Of a DNA stretch of 64,000 nucleotides, positions 48,241-56,454 are shown piece after piece. Positions within the stretch are counted from its first letter, which is position 1; every line of letters begins with the position of its first letter. Source of the DNA: an uncultured Piscinibacter sp. GTDB lineage: Bacteria > Pseudomonadota > Gammaproteobacteria > Burkholderiales > Burkholderiaceae_C. The stretch lies in contig NZ_CALFYO010000019.1 in the NCBI RefSeq assembly GCF_937952055.1, positions 186,001 through 250,000 on the forward strand, written 5' to 3'. Under the pieces are notes generated by a model. It ran no database searches. It was not told the origin of the DNA and was given only the letters and a program-made list of their open reading frames with translations. The position numbers and the translations under genes were made by a program.

Positions 48241-48692
48241 ATCCTTCCCGCGATCGCACGGTGCCGGCCGGCCTGCCGGAATTTCTGGTGCCGCTGCACC
48301 GGCGCGTCCGCGCATGGGTGGAGCAGCTTCCCGTCACGCCGCCGTCGTTCGTCGCGGCGCGCGTGCTCGACCGCGTTCTGCTGCCCCGCCTGCCGCAGGA
48401 TGCGCGCCGGGCGCTGGCCGGCCACTGCGTGGAGCTGTGCGTGACCGACTTCGGCCTGCGCGTGCGGCTGCGGGTCACGCCGCAGGGTTTCGCACCGGCC
48501 GGGGAACGCGGCGACGCGGCGCTGCGCATCGCCGCCAGCGGCGCGAGCTACCTGCGCCTGCTGCGCGGTGAGGACGACCCCGACCGCATGTTCTTCGAGC
48601 GCACGCTGGTCATGGAAGGCGACACCGAGCTCGGCCTGGTGCTGAAGAACACGCTCGACGCCATCGGTCCGCTGTGGCCGCGCCCGCACTGA
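48237..48692 (+). CDS. ubiT: UbiT, SCP2-domain lipid carrier for anaerobic ubiquinone synthesis
   Basis: 151 residues. A small SCP2-like domain with LCVTDFGLRVRLRVTPQGF and ALRIAASGASYLRLLRGEDDPDRMFFERTLVMEGDTELG, the ending typical of UbiT/YhbT. UbiT replaces UbiJ as the hydrophobic intermediate carrier under anaerobiosis. Its overlap with ubiV and place after ubiU give a full ubiUVT operon. Confidence 0.9.
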   Translation: MNPSRDRTVPAGLPEFLVPLHRRVRAWVEQLPVTPPSFVAARVLDRVLLPRLPQDARRALAGHCVELCVTDFGLRVRLRVTPQGFAPAGERGDAALRIAASGASYLRLLRGEDDPDRMFFERTLVMEGDTELGLVLKNTLDAIGPLWPRPH

Positions 48693-48696
48693 GGCG

Positions 48697-49269
48697 TCAT
48701 CCGCCCTGGGCGTGCCACAGCACCGCGAAGAAGTGGCAGGTGGTGCCGCCCATCACGAACAGGTGCCAGGCGAAGTGGGCGTAGCGCCACTTCGAGTCGA
48801 ACAGGAAGACCACCGCGCCGGCGGTGTACGACAGCCCGCCGGCGACCAGCCAGACCGGGCCCGCCGTCGACATGCGCTCGACCAGCGGCGCGGCAGCCAC
48901 CAGCGCCGCCGCCGCCCAGACCACGCCGAACAGCGACCAGCCCCAGGCGCCGCGGAGCACGCCGAGCAGGAAGGGCATGTTGCTGCCGGCGATGAACAGG
49001 TAGATGGAGGCATGGTCGAGCCGGTTCAGCCTCGCCTTGGCGCGGCCGGCCGGCATCGCGTGGTAGAGCGTGGAGACGAGGTAGAGCACGATCATCGTGC
49101 CGGCGAACAGCGCCGCGCCCGCGACGTCGGCCGCACGGCCTTGCGAGGCGGCACCGTGCACGAGCAGCGGCAGCGCGGCTGCGGCAAGCAGCACGGCGAT
49201 GCCGTGGCTCAGTGCGTTGGCGATCTCCTCGCCCCGGGTTTGCGCGCGCGGCGCGGCGCTGCTTGTCAT
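48697..49269 (-). CDS. Hemolysin III / PAQR-family membrane protein
   Basis: 190 residues from the ATG at 49269. Seven membrane helices with family motifs EEIANALSHGIAVLL, STLYHAM, RLDHASIYLFIAGS and a final FAWHLFVMGGTTCHFFAVLWH. The conserved Ser/His/Asp residues that bind zinc in the PAQR fold are present. Cellular role is unclear; the hemolysin name is historical. It is the last gene of the ten-gene redox operon and overlaps the cytochrome b-reductase gene by four bases. Confidence 0.88.
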   Translation of the reverse strand: MTSSAAPRAQTRGEEIANALSHGIAVLLAAAALPLLVHGAASQGRAADVAGAALFAGTMIVLYLVSTLYHAMPAGRAKARLNRLDHASIYLFIAGSNMPFLLGVLRGAWGWSLFGVVWAAAALVAAAPLVERMSTAGPVWLVAGGLSYTAGAVVFLFDSKWRYAHFAWHLFVMGGTTCHFFAVLWHAQGG

Positions 49270-51167
49270 GCCGGCATCTTCGCAGCAGGCAGGAAGGCAT
49301 CGCTGAAGCAGAAGCCCTCGCCCAGCCCTTGGGCGAGGAAGGCCGGCACGGCCGCCTCGACCATCTTCACCGAGCCGCACACGTAGACCTCGTGTCCCTG
49401 CAGGGCGGGAAAGTCGGCCAGCATCGCCTCGTGGACCAGACCGGTGCGGCCGGCCCACGCGTCGGCGGGCTCGGGGTCGGAGAGCACGGGCACGAAGTGG
49501 AAGTTGGAGTGCACGCGCTGCCACCGTTCGGCCAGCGCCGCCGCATAGAGGTCGGCGCGATGGCGCACGCCCCAGTACAGCCACATGGGCCGCGCCACCC
49601 CGCGCGCGAAGGCGTCCTCGACGATGCTCTTGATCGGCGCGAAGCCGGTGGCCCCGGCGACGAAGAGGATGGGCGCATCGCTGTCGCGCAGGCTGAAGTC
49701 GCCCAGCGGCCCTTCGAAGCGCAGGGCATCGCCGACCCTCATCTGCGTGAACACATGGCCGGTGAAGCGGCCGCCGGGAATGCGTCGCACATGCAGCTCG
49801 ATGCAATCGCGCACCTGCGGCGGATTGGCGAACGAGAAGGCGCGGCGCTGGCCGTCGTCGAGCAGGATGTTGATGTACTGGCCGGCGCGGAACGGCAGGC
49901 TCGTGCCGTCCGGCAACGTCAGCGTCAGGCGCAGCACGTCGGGCGCCAGCGGCTCCATGCTCGCCACGCGCGCGACATGCTCGCCGAGCGGCACGCGTGA
50001 GCGGGTCCCGGCATGCTCGAGCTCGATGTCCAGGTCGGACCGCGGCGTGGCGCAGCACATCAGCGCCTTGCCCTGGGCGCGCAGCGCATCGGGCAGCACG
50101 CTGCGCTGGTACGCGCCATGGTCCACCGTGCCGTGCAGCACGGTGCACAGGCAGACGCCGCAGCCGCCGTTGCGGCACTCGTAAGGCAGCGCCAGGCCCT
50201 GGCGCAGGCCGGCTTCGAGCAGGGTCTCGCCGCTGCGTATCGTCACCGCCTGGGTCGAAGGATGCAGCGTCAACTGGTACTCGCCCGCGCGCCCTCGGCG
50301 GAACTTCGGCGGCAGCCAGGGCAGCAGCGCCAGCAGCAGCGTGCCCGCCCCCACCAGCGTCCATACCCGGCCCAGCGGCCAGAGGTCGAAGAGCGGGAAG
50401 ATCGGCAGGTAGAACCAGTCGGGATTCAGCTCGGTGACTGCCACGGCGAGGTTGGCCGCGCCGCCCTGGCTCAGCACCGGCCGCAGCAGCGCCAGGCCGA
50501 GGAAGGTCGCCGCCAGGCTGAGCATGATGGCCCGCGGCGGGTGGGTACGCGCCTTGGGCACGCGCTGCACGTGCACGAACATGAGCAACAGCACCCCCAG
50601 CGGCACGCCGATGTGCATGAAGGCGAGCAGCGAGAAGAAGCGGTCGCTGATGCTCGCCGGCACGATGACGTTGCGCATCAGCGTGCCGCCGAAGCCGGGC
50701 AGCCAGTCGATCCACTCGAAGCTGGCGGTGACCACGTACTGCGCCAGCCGGTCCCAGGGCAGCATGTAGCCGTTGATGCCGGAGACGTACACGCCCCACA
50801 GCAGTGCCACGCCGGTCAGCCAGGAGAACCCGCGGAAGCCGCGGAAGCGGTCGAAGGCGAAGTGGCGCACCAGGTGCAGCAGCATCGTCAGCACCATGGC
50901 GTCGGACGCGTAGCGGTGCACGCTGCGCAGGATGCCGCCGGCGAACCACTGTCGATGCGTCAGGGCCTCCACCGACGCATAGGCGTCGGCGACGCCGGTC
51001 TCGAAGAAGGCGTAGAGGTACAGGCCGGTGCCGGCCACCACCCAGAACAGGAAGAAGGTGATCGCGCCGAGGTGGTACAAGGGATTGAGCCGGTCGCCGA
51101 AGGCGGCGTTGAACAGCGCCTCGACGCGCAGGAACCACCACTGCAGCAGTGCCTGCAGCTTCTTCAT
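49266..51167 (-). CDS. Cytochrome b - [2Fe-2S] ferredoxin - FAD/NAD reductase fusion
   Basis: 633 residues. Residues 1-285 form a cytochrome b/b6 N-terminal domain with heme ligand pairs H84/H98 and H185/H199 and PW.R type loop MLPWDRLAQ. Residues 290-380 form a plant-type [2Fe-2S] ferredoxin with C331, C336, C339 and C372 (CRNGGCGVCLC). Residues 385-633 form a ferredoxin-NADP reductase-like domain with RAFSFANPP (FAD) and FVAGATGFAPIKS (NAD). This chain could move electrons between NAD(P)H and the quinone pool or the neighbouring heme-copper subunits. The combination is not one I know as a characterised enzyme. Confidence 0.85.
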   Translation of the reverse strand: MKKLQALLQWWFLRVEALFNAAFGDRLNPLYHLGAITFFLFWVVAGTGLYLYAFFETGVADAYASVEALTHRQWFAGGILRSVHRYASDAMVLTMLLHLVRHFAFDRFRGFRGFSWLTGVALLWGVYVSGINGYMLPWDRLAQYVVTASFEWIDWLPGFGGTLMRNVIVPASISDRFFSLLAFMHIGVPLGVLLLMFVHVQRVPKARTHPPRAIMLSLAATFLGLALLRPVLSQGGAANLAVAVTELNPDWFYLPIFPLFDLWPLGRVWTLVGAGTLLLALLPWLPPKFRRGRAGEYQLTLHPSTQAVTIRSGETLLEAGLRQGLALPYECRNGGCGVCLCTVLHGTVDHGAYQRSVLPDALRAQGKALMCCATPRSDLDIELEHAGTRSRVPLGEHVARVASMEPLAPDVLRLTLTLPDGTSLPFRAGQYINILLDDGQRRAFSFANPPQVRDCIELHVRRIPGGRFTGHVFTQMRVGDALRFEGPLGDFSLRDSDAPILFVAGATGFAPIKSIVEDAFARGVARPMWLYWGVRHRADLYAAALAERWQRVHSNFHFVPVLSDPEPADAWAGRTGLVHEAMLADFPALQGHEVYVCGSVKMVEAAVPAFLAQGLGEGFCFSDAFLPAAKMPA

Positions 51168-52591
51168 GCCGGCTCTGCCGCGGGTGCGCCGCGCCGCATG
51201 GCGCGCAGCACCACGACCACGAACAGCAGCCCGCCGACGATGGCGATCAGGCCGCCCAGGCCCATCAGGCCCATGCCGGCAACCTCCGACGCGCTGCGCA
51301 GCACCTGCTCGCCGCCGGCCACCTTGCGTTGCACGCCGTAGCCGCCCGACCAGACCAGGCCGAGGATGTGCATCAGCTGGCCGGCGCCGTACAGCGAGGG
51401 CTGCAACGCCGCCGCTCGTCCTTGCGGGGCGGCGTAGCCGAGCCGCGGCAGCAGGTGGTAGACGAGACCCATCAGCGCCAGCGTCACGCCGACGATGCAA
51501 CCGTGGTAGTGGGCGGGGATGCGCACGTTGCTGCCGGCGATGAACACGCCGATCAACCCGCCGGCGGCGAACAGCAGCATCGAGGCGAGCAGCGCCGCGC
51601 GCAGCGGCTTCTGTGCCGGCGTGCAGCGCGTCGCGCCGCGAAGCGCCAGCGTCACCGCCATCGCGATCGGCAGGATCGCCAGGCCGCCGCCCAGCCGCAT
51701 CGCCCAGGTGTGCAGGTTGCGATGTTCGACCGAGGCGATGTCGTGCGCCAGGTAGGCATAGGGTGTGACGAACACGCTGACCAGGGCGAGCGCGAACAGG
51801 CCGACTGCCACGCGCGGGCTGAGCGGCACGCGTGCGCCGCAGGCGCCGGCCAGCCACAGCCAGCCCACCAGCATCAGCAGCGTCCAGGTGAACTGCAGCG
51901 CATGGCCGCCGCCCCAGAAGAGGATCTCGTAGTAGGCGCGCCCGGAAAGGGCCTGCGGCAGCAGCGCGTACGACCAGCCGAAGGCGAGCAGCGCCACCGC
52001 GGTGGCCACCACGCTGGCGTTGAGGCCGAAGTGCAGCGCGCCGGCGGCGTCGAAGGCGATGCCGATGCGTGGTGCGACGGCAAGGCCGCGCAGCACCAGC
52101 ACGGCCACGCCGGCGCCGAACAGCAGCAGACCGGCAACGAAGGGCGCGCCGTCGAGCACGGGGATGTAGTTCGCCATGATCGCCTCGCCGCTGCCGAGGA
52201 AGGGCGCCAGCGACATCATCGCGGCGCCGGCGCCACACAGCGCCAGCGCGGCGCGGCCCCAGCCGTGCTGCCGCGGCGTGCCGTGCAGGCTCCACAGCAT
52301 GCCGGCCAGCGCGATGAACCACACCAGCACCGACAGGTCGACGTGTACCACCAGCGCGACGCGGAAGAAGTCGGCCACCGGGAACATCCGGTTCAGCCCC
52401 GGCGTGCGCGACAGCACCAGCAGCACCGAGAACAGGCCCGAGCCGATCAGCGCCAGCAGTCCCAGCCACAGCCACCCGCGGGCGAGCGCGCGGCGCGCGT
52501 CGGCGGGCACCGGCAGGGCGTACTCGTGCATCGCGGCTGCGCGCTCCGGGCGCAGGGGGGCGATCGAGGCGGGGGGGTGCAGGGTGTTCAT
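51164..52591 (-). CDS. Heme-copper oxidase subunit I-like protein with degenerate CuB site
   Basis: 475 residues from the ATG at 52591, about twelve membrane helices. The helix X pair AHYHG (H361, H363), helix II H83 in VVHVDLSVLVWF and helix VI H230 in GGGHALQF align with heme and CuB ligands of subunit I. However, the helix VII histidine pair is reduced to H283-D284, and no Tyr follows H230 (it reads HALQF). It can probably bind two hemes, but its CuB site is doubtful. It may be a diverged NO or O2 reductase, or a heme-only quinol/electron-transfer subunit. Overlaps both neighbours by four bases. Confidence 0.75.
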   Translation of the reverse strand: MNTLHPPASIAPLRPERAAAMHEYALPVPADARRALARGWLWLGLLALIGSGLFSVLLVLSRTPGLNRMFPVADFFRVALVVHVDLSVLVWFIALAGMLWSLHGTPRQHGWGRAALALCGAGAAMMSLAPFLGSGEAIMANYIPVLDGAPFVAGLLLFGAGVAVLVLRGLAVAPRIGIAFDAAGALHFGLNASVVATAVALLAFGWSYALLPQALSGRAYYEILFWGGGHALQFTWTLLMLVGWLWLAGACGARVPLSPRVAVGLFALALVSVFVTPYAYLAHDIASVEHRNLHTWAMRLGGGLAILPIAMAVTLALRGATRCTPAQKPLRAALLASMLLFAAGGLIGVFIAGSNVRIPAHYHGCIVGVTLALMGLVYHLLPRLGYAAPQGRAAALQPSLYGAGQLMHILGLVWSGGYGVQRKVAGGEQVLRSASEVAGMGLMGLGGLIAIVGGLLFVVVVLRAMRRGAPAAEPA

Positions 52592-53109
52592 TGCAGCGTG
52601 ATCTTCTGGGTCGCGGTGTCGAAGTCGATCACCAGGATCTGGGCCGGCGCGAGCATCACGGTTTCGTCGCGCACGTGGTCGAAGCCGGTGCTGCGCGCGT
52701 CGTCGCGCAGGCGCACGGTGACGCGGTGCTCGCCGGCCTTCACGGCCAGTCGGTGGTACATGGAGGACGCGCCGTCCTTCGACAGTCCCGAGGGCCTGGC
52801 GACATGGCGCAGGGCGGGCGCGCCGTCGACGTCGAGCTCGACGACGATGGGCGAGCGCTCGCGCGGGCAGCGCAACGGGGCGCGCATGTTCGGCGGCAGC
52901 TTGGCGAGTTCCTCCGCCGTCTGTGGCCGGCAGTCGGACACCGGCTTGCCGGTGTGGCTGAAGCTGAGCTTGAGCAGCGCCTGGTCGGCGGCCAGGTGCC
53001 GGTACGGCGGCCAGTGCGAGAACACGCCGATGGCCAGCGCGAACATCCCGTACAGGAGGACCTGGCCGGACCATGCGGCCAGCGTGAGGGAGGGCTTCTT
53101 GTCATCCAT
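52588..53109 (-). CDS. Uncharacterised single-span membrane protein of the redox operon
   Basis: 173 residues from the ATG at 53109. A membrane helix at about 12-30 (LYGMFALAIGVFSHW) anchors a periplasmic domain with a likely disulfide pair (DCRPQTAEE...LRCPRERS) and beta strands ending VIDFDTATQKITL. I do not recognise a family. It overlaps the flanking cytochrome b and heme-copper genes, so it is probably an accessory or small subunit of their complex. Confidence 0.75.
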   Translation of the reverse strand: MDDKKPSLTLAAWSGQVLLYGMFALAIGVFSHWPPYRHLAADQALLKLSFSHTGKPVSDCRPQTAEELAKLPPNMRAPLRCPRERSPIVVELDVDGAPALRHVARPSGLSKDGASSMYHRLAVKAGEHRVTVRLRDDARSTGFDHVRDETVMLAPAQILVIDFDTATQKITLQ

Positions 53110-54634
53110 GAGAGGGCCGCCCGGTGAGAGTCGCGGGGCGCATGTGGGCGCGCAGGCGGTCGAGTGCTGCGCGCAGTTCGCCTTCGTCGCCGGCATCGCA
53201 CCACGCCGTGGTCCAGCGATCACGCGGCACCGAGGCGCGGAGGTGCGGCTCGCGGGTACCGGCCAGGCGCGCTTCGGTCCAGCGCTGGCCGAGGCGGAAC
53301 TCGCAGCCGCCTTCGCGGCAGCCGGCAACGAGTACCGCGGCGGCGCCGTCGCGCAGGGCGTACTCGACGAAGGAGGGCGGCAGCATGCCGGTGCACATCA
53401 GGCTGAATGGCGCGACGTCGGGCCCGGCCAGCGTGGCCACGTGCGCGCCGCGGTCGCAGCCGAACACGACGATGGTCTGTGCACCGTCCGACGTCGCCAG
53501 CGCCCGCTGCAGGTCCTGGCGCAAGGCGCCGATCGGCGCGCTGGGCATGTCGATGCCGGTGACCAGCTCGGCGGCGCTGCGAAACGGCGTGGACGACGGG
53601 CAGGCGCCCACGCAGATGCCGCAGCTCGCGCACAGGTCGGCGTTCACCTGCGCCAGCTGCCGGCCGACGCGCTTGTTCGGGTGCGGCACCATCGTCACGG
53701 CGGCGTAGGGGCAGTCGTCGAAGCAGCGGCGGCAGCCGTTGCAGTTGGCCGGGTCGACCACCGCGATGGGCACCGGCGCCGCACGTTGCGGCAGGAACGG
53801 CAACGCGAACAGCAGTGCCAGCGCGGCGATCGTCAGCAGCCACACGGTGCCGGCCGAAGTCGCATCGACGAGCGGGTGCACGGCCAGCAGCAGCCAGTCG
53901 TAGGCCAGTGCGCCCGGCACGACGCCCAGGTCGGCCGGCGCGTGGCTCATCACCGGCTGGGCGACGGCCAGCGCGATCAGCATGCCGAGGCTGCCTGCCG
54001 CCAGCGCGCGCGGCGGGAACACCGCGGCGCGGCTGATGCGCTGGATGTGGAACCAGAGGCCGAACACCAGCAGCAGCGGCACGCCCAGATGGATGAAGAC
54101 GAACAGCGAGAACAGGCGGTCGCTGACCGCCGTCGCATGGAGGAAGTTGCGCGTCAGCGGCGTGGCGAAGATCGGCAATGCGTCCAGCCATTCGGCGGTG
54201 GCGATCGCGGAGAACTGGCCGAGCTGGTCCCAGTTGAGCCAGAAACCACCGACGGCGCTGACGAAGGCGAACAGCAGCAGCGGGACGCCGGTCAGCCAGG
54301 AGAAGCGGCGAAAGCCGCTCCAGTGGCCGAACAGCCATTCGCGCAGCAGGTGCGCCAGCATCAGCAGCACGAAGGCGTCGGCCGCGTAGCGGTGCAGGCT
54401 GCGCAGCACCCCGCCGAGGTACCACTGCTCGCGCGACAGCGCATCGATCGAGCGCCAGGCGCCTTCGGCCGAGGTGTCGAGCGCCGCGTAGAGGTAGATG
54501 CCGCTGACGGCGAGCAGCCAGAACATCAGGAAGCCCAGGGCGCCGAGGTGGCGCAGCGGGTTCAGCGCCGACCCGAAAGCCGTGTCGAAGCCATGCTCGA
54601 GCCGGACCCAGCCGGTGCGCAGCGTCTCACGCAA
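53102..54634 (-). CDS. Cytochrome b - 2x[4Fe-4S] ferredoxin - MvhD-like fusion
   Basis: 510 residues. Residues 1-285 form a cytochrome b domain with heme ligands H81/H95 and H182/H196. Residues 295-350 form a two-cluster ferredoxin (C298, 301, 304, 308 and C335, 338, 341, 345). Residues 365-500 match the MvhD/FlpD delta-subunit family with VVFGCDRGAH, LMCTGMLPPSFVEYAL and VAGCREGGCEFRLG. MvhD proteins link ferredoxin- or flavin-based redox modules, mainly in methanogens and strict anaerobes. Here the module is tied to a quinone-type cytochrome b in a denitrifier. Confidence 0.85.
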   Translation of the reverse strand: MRETLRTGWVRLEHGFDTAFGSALNPLRHLGALGFLMFWLLAVSGIYLYAALDTSAEGAWRSIDALSREQWYLGGVLRSLHRYAADAFVLLMLAHLLREWLFGHWSGFRRFSWLTGVPLLLFAFVSAVGGFWLNWDQLGQFSAIATAEWLDALPIFATPLTRNFLHATAVSDRLFSLFVFIHLGVPLLLVFGLWFHIQRISRAAVFPPRALAAGSLGMLIALAVAQPVMSHAPADLGVVPGALAYDWLLLAVHPLVDATSAGTVWLLTIAALALLFALPFLPQRAAPVPIAVVDPANCNGCRRCFDDCPYAAVTMVPHPNKRVGRQLAQVNADLCASCGICVGACPSSTPFRSAAELVTGIDMPSAPIGALRQDLQRALATSDGAQTIVVFGCDRGAHVATLAGPDVAPFSLMCTGMLPPSFVEYALRDGAAAVLVAGCREGGCEFRLGQRWTEARLAGTREPHLRASVPRDRWTTAWCDAGDEGELRAALDRLRAHMRPATLTGRPSHG

Positions 54635-55523
54635 GTGGTCCGCGCCTTCGCTTGCGCGCCTCGCCGATGAAGAAGACCAGCATGGTCAGCAGGAAGGTCG
54701 CGCCGCCGGCGATCTCCAGGATCAGCCCGTAGTCGGTGCGGTAGCGGCCGGTCTCGGGGTCGTAGACGGTGCAGACGATGCGCACGCGCTCGATCAGGTC
54801 GGCCAGCACCGCCTGCTCGGGAGCGGGCGCGCCGCGCAGCAGCCGGCGCAGCGGCTCGCCGAGCTGGTCGGGCGTCAGGCGTTCGCCGTAGACCTGCGCA
54901 TGGACGCGGCCCTCGCCGTCGACCACGGTGACGCCGACCACATGGTCGAAGCCGGAAGGCGTGGCGCGGTAGCTGAAGCCGAAGTCGCGGGTGAGCGCGT
55001 CCACCGTCGCCGGCGGCGCGCTGAGGAAGTCCCAGTTCGGCTCATCGATGCGGTGCTGCGCGGCGAAGGCGCGCATGGCCTGCGGCGAATCCGCCGGCTG
55101 GTTGAAGCCGATGCTGATCACGTTGAAGTGCTGCGCGCCGAAGCTCTGGTACAGCGACTGCAGAGAGGCCTGCAGCGAGCGCGTGCTGGTCGGGCAGACC
55201 TGGAAGCAGCCGGTGTAGATGAAGCTGACCAGCAGCGGCTTGCCGCGGTAGCGCGACAGCGGCACGGGCCGGCCGTCGCGGTCGAGCAGCGCGTGCCCGG
55301 CCACCGAGCGGCCGATGGCGGCCTGGCTGCTGCGGATGGCGTCCTCGCGCGCCAGCGTCGGCGCCGGCGCAAGCTGGTCGACCGCTGCGACCGACACCGC
55401 CGGCGGCTGGCCCGGCGGCGTGCCTGTCGGCCAGGGGGAGGCCGCCGCGCCGGAGCACAGCGACAACGCCGCGCCGAGGGCCAGCAGCGTCAGATGGAGC
55501 AGCGGCCGGCCAGCCATGCACAC
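54627..55523 (-). CDS. SCO1/SenC-family copper chaperone
   Basis: 298 residues (ATG at 55517 is an alternative). Signal peptide, then a thioredoxin-like domain with the copper motif YTGCFQVCP (C-x3-C) and the distal histidine in GFDHVVG. A C-terminal membrane helix (about 270-288) is extra to most SCO proteins. SCO proteins load CuA in oxidase subunit II. Its presence after the CuA-type subunit gene fits that role; senC genes also accompany sNOR clusters. Confidence 0.9.
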   Translation of the reverse strand: MCMAGRPLLHLTLLALGAALSLCSGAAASPWPTGTPPGQPPAVSVAAVDQLAPAPTLAREDAIRSSQAAIGRSVAGHALLDRDGRPVPLSRYRGKPLLVSFIYTGCFQVCPTSTRSLQASLQSLYQSFGAQHFNVISIGFNQPADSPQAMRAFAAQHRIDEPNWDFLSAPPATVDALTRDFGFSYRATPSGFDHVVGVTVVDGEGRVHAQVYGERLTPDQLGEPLRRLLRGAPAPEQAVLADLIERVRIVCTVYDPETGRYRTDYGLILEIAGGATFLLTMLVFFIGEARKRRRGPLA

Positions 55524-55535
55524 GAACCCCGAGGC

Positions 55536-56438
55536 TTACCGGATCAGGCCATCGATGCTGGCGGCGCCGAGCAGCAGGCTCAGTTGCAGCAGCGACGCGA
55601 AGAAGGCGCCCATCGCCGTCTGGCGGCCCGGCGAACGCGCCAGGGTCCACGACTTCAGCAGGAAGTGGCTGCCGCCGGCCAGCGCCCCGAGCATGTAGAC
55701 GGGCCCGGCACCGAACGCGAACGGCAGCAGCGAGGCCAGCACCAGCGCGACCGTGCTGGCGAACACCGCGCGCGCAGCGCGCTGCGGCCCCACCACCACC
55801 GGTAGCATCGGCACGCCGGCTGCCGCGTAGTCGGCCTGGCCGGCGATGGCCAGGCTCCAGAAGTGCGGCGGCGTCCACAGGAACAGCACCAGCGCCAGCA
55901 GCAGTGGCAGCGGCCCGAGCGACGGGTCGACCACCGCCGCGCCGGCCAGCACCGCAAAGCTGCCCGACAGTCCGCCGACGACGATGTTGGTCCAGCTGCG
56001 CTGCTTCAGCCACATGGTGTAGACCACGCCGTAGAAGAACGCGCCGAGGAAGATGTACATCGCCGCGCTGGCGTTGAGCACCCACCATGCCGCACCGACC
56101 GACACCCCCAGCAGCGCCGCGATCAGCAGCAACCACGCCGGCGTGTGCGGCAGGGCGCCGCTGGCAAAGGCACGCCGGCGCGTGCGCGCCATCAGGCGGT
56201 CGGTGTCGACTTCGAGGTACTGGTTGAGCGCGCCGACGCCGGCCGAGGCCCCCAGCACCGCCAGCGCCAGCACCGCCACCTGCAGCAGGCTGGGCGCTGC
56301 GCCGGGCGTGACCGCCATGCCGACCAGCGCGGTGACCATGATCAGCGTGCCGATGCGCAGCTTGAACAGGCTCACCACCAGGCGCGCGGTCTGCACCGGA
56401 CTGCGCCGGATGGCGGGGGCGAGGGTGGTCGTGTTCAT
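55536..56438 (-). CDS. ctaB: Protoheme IX farnesyltransferase (heme O synthase)
   Basis: 300 residues, about nine membrane helices. The UbiA-family aspartate-rich loop is NQYLEVDTDRLMARTRRRA, and a second loop holds YTMWLKQRSWTNIVVGG. It converts heme b to heme O by adding farnesyl. Here it lies in the same operon as a heme-copper enzyme, and heme A synthase (ctaA) diverges at the other end, suggesting that the enzyme uses heme O or A. Confidence 0.95.
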   Translation of the reverse strand: MNTTTLAPAIRRSPVQTARLVVSLFKLRIGTLIMVTALVGMAVTPGAAPSLLQVAVLALAVLGASAGVGALNQYLEVDTDRLMARTRRRAFASGALPHTPAWLLLIAALLGVSVGAAWWVLNASAAMYIFLGAFFYGVVYTMWLKQRSWTNIVVGGLSGSFAVLAGAAVVDPSLGPLPLLLALVLFLWTPPHFWSLAIAGQADYAAAGVPMLPVVVGPQRAARAVFASTVALVLASLLPFAFGAGPVYMLGALAGGSHFLLKSWTLARSPGRQTAMGAFFASLLQLSLLLGAASIDGLIR

Positions 56439-56454
56439 CGCCGTGCCCCCGCGC

